A stretch of 64,000 nt of DNA, taken from contig JASANG010000110.1 of the NCBI GenBank assembly GCA_030248215.1, positions 62,001 through 126,000 on the forward strand, read 5' to 3'. A model generated the notes under the pieces. That model was not told the DNA's origin, made no database searches, and saw only the letters and a list, made by a program, of their open reading frames with translations. A program made the position numbers and the translations under genes. Shown piece after piece: positions 1 through 49,486 of the stretch (position 1 is the stretch's first letter; every line of letters starts with the position of its first letter). Origin of the DNA: Enoplolaimus lenunculus (Eukaryota; Nematoda; Enoplea; Enoplida; Thoracostomopsidae).

Positions 1-384
1 TTCCCAAGCCGAGCAGAAACAAAATCAATAGCGTAGCCAGAAGCGTTTTAGGGGCAAACACGTCTTTTGGAAGTTTTGCACAGTAGCTTTTAGGAACTTA
101 TTCAGTTGGAAACCATAAAACACCGTTCGAAATTTTCATACAATCTAAACCCCGTTTTAAAATTTTGGCCATGTCCATGAAAAAATCTGATTGGTGATGT
201 TCCAACGTGCTGCCTTGGTCTAGTCATGTTGGTCATAAACGTGTAGAAATTTGCATTAGAACTCAGAAAACATGCCAAGAAATGAATAATAAAGCCAAAA
301 TGCAACTTATTCCTTAATTTACTGGTTACGCCTATAAATAAAACCTGTACAAAATGCACCTATGGTAACTTTAGAAAAACTTAC
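1..384. other. HEATR5 intron 32, partial
   Basis: Sequence downstream of the GTAAGT donor of exon 32. No stretch resembles the next expected HEATR5 segment. An 85-codon minus-strand open frame at 102-359 has no recognisable content. Confidence 0.6.
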
Positions 385-38779
<38,395 letters not shown>

Positions 38780-38921
38780 TGTCACATCAATGCTAATACG
38801 CGGTGTGCTTATAAGTGTAATTTATAACAATAAAATAACACAAAATAAATAGCTAATAAATTTGATAATTTCTGATTATTACATTTAATAATATATTAAT
38901 ATTCAATCCATCGGGCGCTAC

Positions 38922-38970
38922 ATAATCAAACCCGTTGCTCATTTGCCTTCTCGATATCGACACTTGCAAT
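38922..38970 (-). other. Candidate exon just upstream of HEATR5 start
   Basis: The minus strand has a strong acceptor, CTTTTTTCAG, at 38971-38980 and possible donors at its other end (GTAGCG; GTTTGA inside). It could be a HEATR5 5'-UTR exon, or the acceptor could mark trans-splicing if this is a nematode. One frame running through it (LQVSISRRQMSNGFD) is faintly like the C-terminal VGVP..I..KM..EGLD motif of WASHC3. None of these is demonstrated. Confidence 0.25.
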
Positions 38971-39339
38971 CTGAAAAAAGAACACGCAAATCATCGAAAA
39001 AATATATACGTAACATTAGAAGCATTAAAAACAAATGAAATTAATACTTAGTTAGATAAACAACAAAATAGTGATAATTGAATGATAATCATTGTCTAAC
39101 AAGCTCGTATTGCCTCACCAGCATCATTATTTTATCAGAAATTTTGCTTGTTTACGGACCTTAATCAATTTAGATGGCGAAATTATGTCACGCACATACA
39201 TTTACTTTGCTTGGGGGTTTCAAACTGAATGGAAGTGGGAGTACCCCTCGGAGCGGTAGGAACCATTAGTGGCAGCCCCGATGTCATAAAATATATTAAT
39301 GTATAAAATATATCGAAAAATAACATATATACATATCAA

Positions 39340-39560
39340 AGTGCGACTGGATACCCAGTTCCGGTATAATATGCCGCAAAAAAAATATTCGTGTCCGGTT
39401 CCGGGCAAAAAATTCAATATCCTGCTCCGGTTAGGGTATCGGGCATCTGGCAAATTAATATACGGTCGCATATTTACATAATACATCCGGTTCATAACCG
39501 TTCCGGTAAAAATTCAATATCCTGCTCCGCTATCCGGTAAATAAATATCCGGTCGCTATA
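39340..39560. repeat. CCGG-type degenerate repeat
   Basis: Many variants of TATCCGG, GGTTCCGG and CCTGCTCCGGTT, with an internal copy of AAATTCAATATCCTGCTCCG. The same vocabulary occurs at 13.95, 17.04, 32.84, 44.35, 45.25, 54.78, 55.06 and 55.71 kb. Confidence 0.6.
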
Positions 39561-41953
39561 AACGTGCGTCGGCCTATTCAAACCGTTTGCCACGTAAGTA
39601 TTAGCTAAAAGAAACATTGCGAGAGAAGCGAACAAGAACCAACGCAAGTTTATGTTTAGTTTCAGCACAAATCTTAATTTGGAAAGCGATTTCATGAAAA
39701 AACACCTTGTAATAAATCATTTTAAACCGGGCATTTTGCTGAGTGTAACCGAATATCCGTTTCCGTTATGGAAACACTGGATATTAAATTATTTTTATGC
39801 TCAAATTAGTTATAAATCACGTATAAATATAATATATCTCACAATTTTTCATTACAGATACATACGCTGCGATTGTTCGATGTGAAGTAAAAATTAGGAA
39901 ATTCATCCAAAATCTTAAAAAATTTTAGTGCATCCCTATTTTTTCTTTAAAATCACACAAAGACCGGCAAATATTTGCATGCCACAATTATGCTGGCAGA
40001 AAAATAAAACATCTCTGAAACTTTTACAATTCAATATTCGTTTTTGGTTCCGTCATTTTGATCACTATAAATCGCCAATACAGAATATAAAAGGATGAAT
40101 ACAGCCGATATATTTCCTTCCGCTGTAGAGACAAAAAACGCAATTTTAATAACGTTTAGAATTACATTTTGGATTCTAGGGTCAAAATTTTCTTGTACAC
40201 ACCAGGTTATATTTACACTCCTGAATTAAATTCCAAGCTACGTACGCTCTTAATGATTTCCCGATCATGTTGGTTTGTTTTCAAAAGACGACATCATTAA
40301 ACAAGCTATATTGAATCTGTCTATACCAAAGTACACTCGTACTTAACGTACGTAGTCCGATACAGTCAACAAAACATATATGTACATATATACCACCATA
40401 TAGCACCATCAAGACAAAACACAAACACAACAGCCAAGCTAGAACGAAACATCAAATCTACGCATAAAAGACATATATAATACCAGTTCAAAAAAGTCAG
40501 TAATGGGACATGCCCACAAAATGCATAAAGTGAATCCATCCATGTACGTGTGTAGTATCTCGCGAAAAAAACACAAATCCCCAAATCCCAGGCCATTAAA
40601 AATGTCACGCACAACACATAAAACATTTCACTCTGTATGTATACAGCTTTCAGGCATCAATTTAAACCTAATCAAACGCGCATGAAATCGGACAGCCCGA
40701 CTCGCCCGTCGATAAACACTTCATTGTTGACTGTCTGTGCTCCCGCAGGGGCGCGTACAAGGGAATACAGGGAGTTACATATATTCCATCGAAAATTTCT
40801 CGAAACAATCACAACTGTGCTTTTAAAAGCAGTAGAATAACCTGCAAAACGAAAAAACTATTCGCTCGCTCGCTTGCTCACAAAAAATGTACATGGTTAT
40901 TCCTTTCCGAAATGATACCCTGGCAACGTCCCGGTGAACAAAACAAGGTCAACAAAGACCGTACGTACGTACTACGTACGTAGAAAAATAAAAAGAAGAA
41001 CTGAACAACAGAATGTGTATTTAAAAGCCAACTTTATAAAAGGGATTGACCAAAAATTACAAACAACATGAGCCCTAACAAAGAATGACTTTCTGAATCG
41101 CGTTGTAATGAAGAACAAAAAACTGATTTTATGCATACGTACACATTGCGAAATAAGGGTGCGGTAAATTACTGTTACTGTTCAGATTCCTATATAATGT
41201 TGTTGGCCAATATGCTATTCAGACCTATCACTAATTGGTTCAGGCTAGTCTACTATTCTGAGCAAATAACGGATTGGCCTAGGTCAAACAGCAATTGTGA
41301 AATATATATAGCTGAACAACAATGTTAAACGAACGTTATTTGGTTATCCGTATAGCCTCTGACCAAATAACAAAATTTGACTGATCGATAACTTCAATAA
41401 CAGTTTATCCCAGGGCAGATTTCTAATACCCTTAGCCAAGTTCAGTTTTGCACATTAATCCACGTGCAGAACAGATACTAAACCAAGATGCAGATTAATG
41501 ACTAGAAATAATATTTATATATACAGACGTAACCTACAAACAAACAGAGCAACATATACGTACGTAACAAACAAGCGCAATAAACAAAAATATGCCGCCA
41601 GGTTTCTACAATGCTTTAAAAGTAGTTTTGTAGAAATAATTATTACAAATATTAACCCGAAATAACTTGAATTTAATCATGTTGCGAATGAACAATACTT
41701 AATTTGCGCATTATGACGTATGTAGATTTTGGAGTCTAAAGCAAACTGCCTTTTTTAATATGTTCTGGCGCTCTTATTCGTTAAGCTAATTAAGGGTCAA
41801 CTGCGATGATATTCAGCCTACAGTTTTGCTCGTCGCTGGTCTAATCAATGATCCCATCGACAAAGAACATTTGTGGAGACACTATAATAAATTTTTAGCC
41901 AACGGAACTGTAGGCATAATAAACTACTGGAACAATTGTGGCTAAAACGTGAG

Positions 41954-42024
41954 TCATAAGTCAACATCATTATCACCACTTCCATCATCTGTGCTCTCAT
42001 CAGCATCAATGCCACGTTCGTCAT
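41954..42024 (-). CDS. Acidic C-terminal-like coding stretch, possible WASHC3 tail
   Basis: After AACTATCAG, an acceptor without a pyrimidine tract, one frame reads DERGIDADESTDDGSGDNDV then DL and stops. WASHC3 proteins end in a Ser/Asp/Glu-rich tail, and this lies downstream of the WASHC3-like exons on the same strand. No exon carrying the conserved VGVP..I..K segment was found between them, so the link is speculative. It could equally belong to the decayed transposon protein next to it. Confidence 0.22.
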
Positions 42025-42419
42025 CTGATAGTTGTTATCCTTATTCAGTATAATCCCTCTTTAGAACATCGGAAACGTAATGTTATGTTTCGAATGGAGT
42101 GAGTCCTCGGTTTTAATAATGGGTAGACTTTAATCGAGACGTAAAATCGGTGCTTTACGCGATCAAGTTCGAAGTAGACTTGTCAAACCTGGAGTCTTAT
42201 TGTTTGAATGTATCCTTGGCCGTTGTGTATGGAACATTCGATTCGCTGGCGTTTTCACGTTATAGAATCAACACAATTTACCTCTTGAACAACTTTACGT
42301 TTTTGATGCACTCTCCATGCATGATGCAGCGTAACGTTCTTCAGTTCAAGTGCTTGGTTTGGTCGACATTTTTCAGTTCATATACTTGGATATTTGGTTG
42401 GTTCTGTTGATGATAATAT

Positions 42420-42797
42420 TGTCCAAACTGCTCTTTGTCATCACTTGTTAAGTTATTTGTTTTTCTTACACCAATGGATCGAAATTTTGTTTCTTTGCAT
42501 GAATTTTTCACCAATGTTGAACGGGAGCAATAAAAAATTAGTCAGACTTGCTTCTGTCACCAGTATTGTTAGTTGGATGGTAATATTTGTACGACTGTTT
42601 TCGATACGACTGACCGTCCGTAGCTATCGGTGAAATGGTTTTGATTTTTACGACCTATATAATAAGTATAATCCTTCAAAAATTCTGTTTCGACGCTCTT
42701 CGGGAATGTTTTCTGAACAACTGAAGCAACGCTTATGGCAGTTGACTGGTTGAATGGCACATATATCAGATGCTGAGGCGTTTGCCGGGTCATTCAT
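42420..42797 (-). pseudogene. Decayed transposon-type protein (C-x3-C...IPEERR motif)
   Basis: One frame reads INCHKRC-like CHKRCFSCSENIPEERRNRI then FEGLYLL. A second frame continues SYRKQSYKYYHP and a third NFLLLPFNIGEKFMQRNKI. From family knowledge, this order (Cys pair, IPEERR..IF...Y.L, an R..S..YY block, then FL...IG.KF) recurs in a large group of transposase-associated proteins in arthropods and cnidarians. At least two frameshifts break it here. The family name is uncertain. Confidence 0.4.
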
Positions 42798-43760
42798 TAC
42801 AATAATACCAGGCCAGATTTGTGTCTTCTGACATTCTAGCCATTACTAAATTATCTGTATTAACCGTGTTCATTGTGAACTACTCAACTCCAAAACACAA
42901 AAAACATTTATTTTTCCGCGACATATAACAGCTCCGGAAACATTTCCCAACTTGTAGACATAGTGAAATACACAAACTGTGTGTGTCATCATTCTGGAAG
43001 TTTGCAACGTTATCCACAGTCTGGACGATTCTATGGCTGCTGGCTAAATATACATAGCTACATTTATACATGTTACAATATAACATACTATCCTAAGCGT
43101 ATGCACAACAAGATAGTGCACGATTTGTTCTTATAGTCGAACTATGTTTATGTAAGAAAATCTTGTAAACATTGTACCGCTTGAGAGTTACCGAAAATAC
43201 GTATATATGTGGGTCGTTCCAGCATTAAATACAGATATAATTGTTTAACTTAACAATTAAAACTAACCCAAAGCTCGGCTGACCTGGCAAGCATTAAGCG
43301 CCGCTTCGGTATAATATTTCAGCAATGCTAGACATACGTATGTACGAGCATATCACGCTTTAGCTGGTTTCCGCAAAAATATCACATCTACAGACCTTAC
43401 CATTCCACAAGATTTCTCCATACTATATATTAAAGTAAAACAATTTGCTTTTGCTCATAATGAATGATCCATTTGCAGTGGTGGAGAATATATATACTTT
43501 TCGTGTTCTGCAATAGTGTGTGCTCATGAAAAAAAAATAGATTTACATATAAACGTTCCAGAAAAGTTATGTTATACATTCCAGTTTTGTTTTCACGTTT
43601 GATGTTAAATTACAATTCGCCCAGAAAATTAAGTCGAATAAACCAAAATACTCTCTCGAACAGCGCAAACACTGAAATTGTAGGTAGTATACAAGTAAAC
43701 ATGAATTTCGATTCAACGTGGAATACTAAATGAGTCACTGAGTCATTAACTTTCGAATCA

Positions 43761-43835
43761 AGAGCCAAAATCTGTTTCACAGAGAAGATTACGTACCAGA
43801 GCCAAAAGTCTGTTTCACAGAGAAGATTACGTACT
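43761..43835. repeat. 39-bp tandem duplication
   Basis: GAGCCAAAATCTGTTTCACA, then GAGAAGATTACGTAC, occurs twice in a row with one or two differences. Confidence 0.85.
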
Positions 43836-43999
43836 AATTTTACTGTGAGCTATCGAACGACTCCTACTACTTGACTCTTGACAGTTGACGTTATATTAAT
43901 AGTTAGAATAGCCACAACAGCAGTACGTAAACCAACCAACCAGATTCTGTGTAACCAGGGCTAAGGGTTTTCGAAGTGAATGTAAAAGTTCAAACTAAC

Positions 44000-44164
44000 C
44001 CGTCGTTCAAACAAATCAACAAATGTTTCAATCCGACGAAGTCTCGATTCAATTTCAACCAAACGCGTATCGGCAACAAGCGATATTTTATTCAAATGAG
44101 CAACGGTGTGCGACAACCAACTATTTACAAATGCGAGCAGTCGACGTTGGCTTATCGGTGCAAC
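44000..44164 (-). CDS. WASHC3: WASHC3-like exon 2 (coiled-coil core)
   Basis: 55 codons with the conserved pattern P.I.Q.R..AF.N....HTV..LN followed by a heptad-like helix rich in Leu, Ile, Arg and Glu. Flanked by a proper acceptor (TTTATTTATCTAG) and donor (GTTAGT). Confidence 0.82.
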
Positions 44165-47100
44165 CTAGATAAATAAAAATAATACCGTGATGTTAGCTAG
44201 AATTTGGATAAACTGTTGATACGTATAAGCCGAGCATCACACTGTCGAGACCAGGGCACTGCCGAATGTTGAAGAGATACCGAATATAAGAATGTAAGCC
44301 GGATAGAAAAGGTTTTTACCAATTTCACAACCGAATATCAATTGTTCGCAGAATGTTAAACCGTAACCGGATATCCGGTCGCTACCGGTTAAGACGACCG
44401 CGACTACGTTTATATAACCGAGACCTGTATTTAAAATCCATTCAGTGCAGTCACAAACAATATCATTTGCCATTAAATATGATATAAAATAATCTTCCCG
44501 AAATTGTTGCCCAAAAACTAAGTGGTGAAATGTCACGAAAAAGGTTTATAAAGCAATTAGTGGCAGCATCTCTGAACGAAGTATGCTTTTTCATAAATTG
44601 TTGGTAATTTCGTGCTCGAACGATGTGGCTGAGCAGAAAATAACATTTTGTCAAAAAAATTTCATTTTTTTCCCATTTAGGAGCGGCAACTTCCGATACT
44701 GCTTAGTTTCTCTTTAGAAAAACGGGAGGTCCAGGGGGGGACAGCCCCCTGAAAGGTTTCAATTAAAACATTGCTTTGGTACATAATTAAAGGTCCATGA
44801 AATATAGTTGTTGTGACGGTCTATTTTGTAGGGTGAGTTGATTGCGAAAAATTTGCAGCATTGCGTTTGTCGTGTGAAGCCGCGTTGAACGGTATATCAT
44901 TTGTCTATCATTTTGACAAAAATTATTTTCGATTATAAGAGAGGACCCTTTAGAAATTAAAAAATCGAAAAAGAATTGTCGAAAAAATTTGAAATGGATA
45001 TTTTATGATCCGCTGCATTGAGTTGAACACGAAAATACCAAAATTTTTTGCAAAAAAACCATTTTTCCGATTTGTATCTATTTTTGGCTATGTAACGAAT
45101 GAGTGCCAAAAAATTTTTACGCCCAAAAATACTGGACCGCCCCGCCCCCGATGAACATTCGTCGGCTAAACGAATACGAGCGTTTATTAACGAAACAATT
45201 AGCACACAAACATACGTATAACACAATAGGGTGAAAGTCCAACTGGAAATAGGGTTCCGGTTCTGGCATTTTTCACCTTCCGGTTCCGGTACTTTTACCG
45301 AAATTAAAAATTCCGATATTAAATTTTAGTCGAAGGAAATAAAGATATTTTACTAAAAAATGACAATAAAAATTAAATAACTTTCATTAGCATAGTATAA
45401 ATGTAAACCTTGACAATCGCCGAAAATAAACCGTCGAAGGTAGATTGCGCTTCCGTGGATTATGAAAATTTAAAATGCCGCAGATAAAGTGAATACTTAT
45501 CTATCTCGAAACTAGAGTTATTTCACCAATAATATTGCAGAAAAAGAAAATTCAAATGAATTTTTCGATGACATGTGTTGTTCATTTTCTGGTTCAGGTT
45601 GCGTTTCCGGCAATTTTTTCAAACTCCAGTTCCGATTCCGTAAAATGTAAACCAACAAACTTCAGAATATCAAAAATTAATACGTGTATACTGTAAGCAT
45701 GTGCGACATCTTTGTCCTAGTGCATATGCAAATGCAATAGGTATATATACAATGCACATTAGCATACGGTCGACATATATATACGTAGTCGACGACAGAA
45801 GCAGTTTGCGTTACCAGTTGTATAGTTTAAAGATTTGAAGTCACGATTTCTATCTAGGCTGACATGGAGGCTACTCCGTGGACGTAATGAATTGCCGCGC
45901 TTTGAACGCTGTATTCAATCGAAAATAGGATGGATGGTCAAGGGACAACCTTGTGGAAAATTGCGGCATGTAAACATGTGAGGCATACTTAGACTAGTGC
46001 ATATGCAATAAATGCAATGCACATTGTATAGTATGCTTGCCGGCAGCGTTAGAACGACATATACGTAGTGGACAATAGAAGCAGTTGGACAAACGGGCTG
46101 TGTCATGCAGCGATAGTGTTCGCGTTAGGATCCGTAGGCTGATAGTTCAATCTCCGCTCTAGAGATCTGCTTTTCCAGCGGCTTAGTTAAAAGATCTCAA
46201 CGTGCGTCCGAGCTTCGCTCAATAAATGTAGTCCCACTACGACTTGTTTCAATAATTATTAGGGTTTACTGAAGGTTTTTGTGTGCGAGGAATCTGAATA
46301 AATTGTTTACAGACCTCCAAAACCGATAATTGAATAGATAGCTAATAGCTAATTGTCATATTAGCTTAATTGACAAGACAAAACTAGTACTTTTTAAATT
46401 ATTTCAATAATTATTAGGGTTTACAGAAGCTTTTTTGGTGCGAGGAATCTGAATAAATTGCTTACAAACGTCTAAAAGCGATAGAGTAGTTAGCTAATAG
46501 ACAATTTGCATATAAGCATACGTAATAAGCCTAAATTAGGACATCCAAAACCGATAAATGAATAGTTAGCTAATAACCAATTTGCATATTACCTTAATTG
46601 CTTACGTGTGTTCGAGCTTCCCTCAATAAATGTAGTCCCACTACGGCTGGTATATACGTGCTTGAAAGCCCTATTCACACGTGAGTTTTTCCTGCGAGAA
46701 CTTGCAGCTGCAACGTGGACTTGTAAGTTTTCGCCAAAATCCCGTTCAAAAACTTACAGCTGCAAAAAATTCATTAAAAATTATACCTAGGAATTTAGTT
46801 CGCAATGTAAGCATGTGAGACATGCTTGTCCTGGTGCATATGCAATAAATGCAATGCACATTGTGGTGTACGGTCGACACATATAGTCGACGAAAAACGC
46901 AGTTGGAGGGGCGGGCTACGTGGCGCAATGGTAGAGTGCTCGCTTAAGGATCCGTAGGGTGAGAGTTCGATCCCCGCTGTAGCCCGCTTTTCCAGCTGCT
47001 TAGTTGAAAGGTCTGATGTCCCGGTTCCTACCTTGACTGACATGGGGGCTACGCCGTGAGCGCAGTGGTAAACTGCCGCGCTACGAACACGGTATCCAGT

Positions 47101-48075
47101 CGAAAAATAGGATGGACGGTCAAGGGACGACCTTGTTGAAAATAAGGGCATGTAAGCATGTAAGACATGCTTGTCCGTTATGTGCACATGCAATATAGTG
47201 CAGTGCACTGCATGTATGCTAGCTGGCAGCATACGGTCGACACATATAGTCGACGAAATATGTAGCTGGAGAGGCGGGCTACGTGGCGCAGTGGTAGAGT
47301 GCTCGCTTAAGGATCCATAGGCTGAGAGTTCGATCCCCGCTCTAGCCCGCTTTTCCAGCTGCTTAGTTGAAAGGTCTGAAGTCCCGGTTCCTACCTTGAC
47401 TGACATGGGGGCTACGCCGTGAGCGCAATGGTAAACTGCCGCGCTATGAACACGGTATCCAGTCGAAAATAGGATGGACGGTCAAGGGACGACCTTGTTT
47501 AGAATAAGGGCATGTAAGCATGTGAGACATGCTTGTCCTGGTGCATATGCAATAAATGCAATGCGCATTGTGGTGTACGGTCGACACATATAGTCGACGA
47601 AAAACGCAGTTGGAGGGGCGGGCTACGTGGCGCAATGGTAGAGTGCTCGCTTAAGGATCCGTAGGGTGAGAGTTCGATCCCCGCTCTAGCCCGCTTTTCC
47701 AGCTGCTTAGTTGAAAGGTCTGATGTCCCGGTTCCTACCTTGACTGACACGCAAGTGTGAACAACCATTGAAGTTCACTGAAATTATTGCAGCCGCATTC
47801 TCATTGGCTGATGAAAAAATACAAGTTCTGCGCGCAATTTGCAGCTGCAAGTCCTTGCAGCATAAACTTGCAAGTGTGAATAGGGCTTCAATCGTTACCG
47901 AAAAAAGAAACGTGTATCACAATAATTTAATAAGTAATCACGAAAACAGCAACATTGGATAAAAATATAACTCAACCTGCCTGTTCAGGTACATTTTAAT
48001 AAACTTACACACCTTATCAGGTGATATATCAGTAGACAAAAGAACAGATCCTTCGGAAACAATTAAATCTTGCAT
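44000..48075 (-). CDS. WASHC3: WASHC3 (CCDC53)-like WASH complex subunit, two exons recognised, 3' part missing
   Basis: Exon 1 (48013-48075) encodes MQDLIVSEGSVLLSTDISPD K and ends at GTGTGT in phase 0. Exon 2 (44000-44164), between ATCTAG and GTTAGT, encodes VAPISQRRLLAFVNSWLSHT, VAHLNKISLVADTRLVEIES and RLRRIETFVDLFERR. It parallels human WASHC3: IDLTKVPAIQQKRTVAFLNQ, the HTVQFLN segment and the coiled coil ending RIQQIETTLNIL. WASHC3 is a small structural subunit of the WASH complex, which drives Arp2/3 actin assembly on endosomes. The join is in frame and keeps the residue order. Downstream exons were not found, so the gene may be truncated, highly diverged or split by repeats. Intron 1 (3.85 kb) contains the tRNA-like array. 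Confidence 0.78.
46662..47891. mobile_element. TIR element containing a tandem array of tRNA-like units
   Basis: Termini TTGAAAGCCCTATTCACAC (46662) and GTGTGAATAGGGCTTCAA (to 47891) are inverted copies, each followed inward by CTTGCAGCTGCAA. The interior holds three copies, at 344-362 bp spacing, of a unit with a tRNA-like core (46914-46986, 47276-47348 and 47620-47692). Each core has an A box (TGGCGCARTGG) and a B box (GAGTTCGATCCCC), and between the cores is a second tRNA-like segment beginning GGGGCTACGCCGTGAGCGCA. The acceptor stem pairs (GGGCTAC/GTAGCCC in copy 1), but the anticodon and T stems do not, so these are tRNA-derived repeats rather than tRNA genes. Confidence 0.7.
48013..48075 (-). 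CDS. WASHC3: WASHC3-like exon 1
   Basis: 21 codons from ATG, ending STDISPDK. The tail matches the IDLTKVP lead-in of WASHC3 once joined to exon 2. The donor GTGTGT is not strong. Confidence 0.65.
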
Positions 48076-49486
48076 TCGATTACATATAACAGCTTAGATA
48101 TTAATATAAACAAATCAACTAAAATATTGGTATAAATAAAGCTATGTTTCTAGGAGTGTACAGGAGCAGATCTTTTAAACGTTTTTTAAAAGTAGCCGCA
48201 TATTGTCAAACAAAACCAATGCTTTCAATTAAAAAAATTGCTCGTACGGTAAGCAAACACTAAACCTGTAATTTGGCAAAATTTTTGGTACAACAGCCGT
48301 ACGTCTTGTTACAACGCAACTTAGTTTCATTACCTGGTGCTAAATTTAACGCAAACCCTTCTTACTTGTAAACAACTAATGTCTTCGTTAAATTTGTCTC
48401 AAAAAGCATGTCACATCACGAAAATGCACTAGCTATACCATTAATTTGTAAACATGCGAAACATGTCTGGTACGTGCGCATGCCATGATTCAGTGCTCTG
48501 CGCTGTATGTGTGATAGTCGACAACATAAGGTAAACATATATAGTCGACAATAAAAGTATTTGGTGAAGCCTGCTGTCTATACACAGTGTCTGACAATTC
48601 GAGTTCCTCTGAACAGACCAATCAATATTCCTTCGAACAAACCGGACAAACTTCGCGTTATGAAATAAGCTGAGTCCCTTCTGACAGACTATGGACAAAA
48701 CAGTTGCCCTTTAAATAACGTATTGACAAATTAGCACGGGTATGGACGGCAACGTGACCAAGCATATGTCGTTTAGAGAGAGTGCGAGTTGTCAGCTGGG
48801 TCTTCACAGGATATATGCCACATTTGGATATGTATTTGGAAACAATAAACTACAGACTTAGGGGCTCGTATGTGGGAACAAGTTTTCACAGTAACGTACA
48901 CAGTATAACGTGGATGACCCATCACAGCCCAAATTAAGCTAGCGACAATCCTTTATTGATCGTGCATTTTCCAAAACGATAAAAACGAAACTCAAAAAAC
49001 AAATAAATAAACAAACAAATTATCATTTTGGTGTAGTATGCCCTTGTCGTTTGATTTTTGTGAATATATACCTATGACACATATTTTAGCAGTTTTATTA
49101 TATTGCTTACAATAATTTAATTATTTTTTATACTTGATGCGAACGAATTCTCACGGTAACGACCTTTTTAGAAGAAGAATCGGAGATGTCGTCCAAATTG
49201 TTCTAGAAATATTTGGTGAAAGAATGATTGTGCCATTATATTCTTTAGCCATAACGAGTAATCTATTCAGTTTTAACATATACACTGCGCAGTGTTCAAC
49301 AATTATAATTGCAGATTTTGCGCTGCCAATAATCTACAGGTGCGACAAGATAATCTACACGTTTTTGTGGTCCAAGAAAAATAAAACATCTTTGAAACTT
49401 TTATACTTCAATATCCGTTTTCCGTTTCTGATATATCGATCACAATCCGTTCGTTTTTTATGGTGAATGTGCATTGTTGGCGAACT

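Larger units (their letters stand above)
38780..43999. other. Region between HEATR5 start and the WASHC3-like exon
   Basis: Holds a candidate upstream exon (38922-38970), CCGG-type degenerate repeats (39.34-39.56 kb), a short CGTACGTA run (about 40963-40981), an acidic coding-like stretch (41954-42024), a decayed transposon protein (42.4-42.8 kb), and a 39-bp tandem duplication (43761-43835). No complete gene was recognised. The HEATR5 promoter should lie in the right-adjacent few hundred bases, but I see no clear core element. Confidence 0.5.
45690..48560. repeat. Cluster of related tRNA-derived repeat copies
   Basis: The segment GTAAGCATGTGAGACATG, GTGCATATGCAATAAATGCA and GTCGACACATATAGTCGAC occurs about six times in various states (near 45.69, 45.96, 46.80, 47.15, 47.51 and 48.45 kb). 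It is usually followed by a tRNA-like core. The outer copies are worn; the three inside the 46.7-47.9 kb element are close to each other. Confidence 0.7.

Noticed and set aside
40637..40840. Plus-strand frame in a relatively GC-rich patch
   Set aside because: No recognisable domain or consistent splice sites on either strand.
43265..43336. Short exon-like segment LLKYYTEAALNACQ on the minus strand
   Set aside because: It has AG and GT borders but the phase does not follow the WASHC3-like exon 2 and it matches nothing I know.
46795..47406. 203-codon minus-strand open frame
   Set aside because: It runs through the tandem tRNA-like units and repeats the same peptide segments; it is a by-product of the repeat, not a gene.
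46914..47692. Three tRNA genes
   Set aside because: A and B boxes and part of the acceptor stem are present, but the anticodon and T stems do not pair; they are tRNA-derived repeats.
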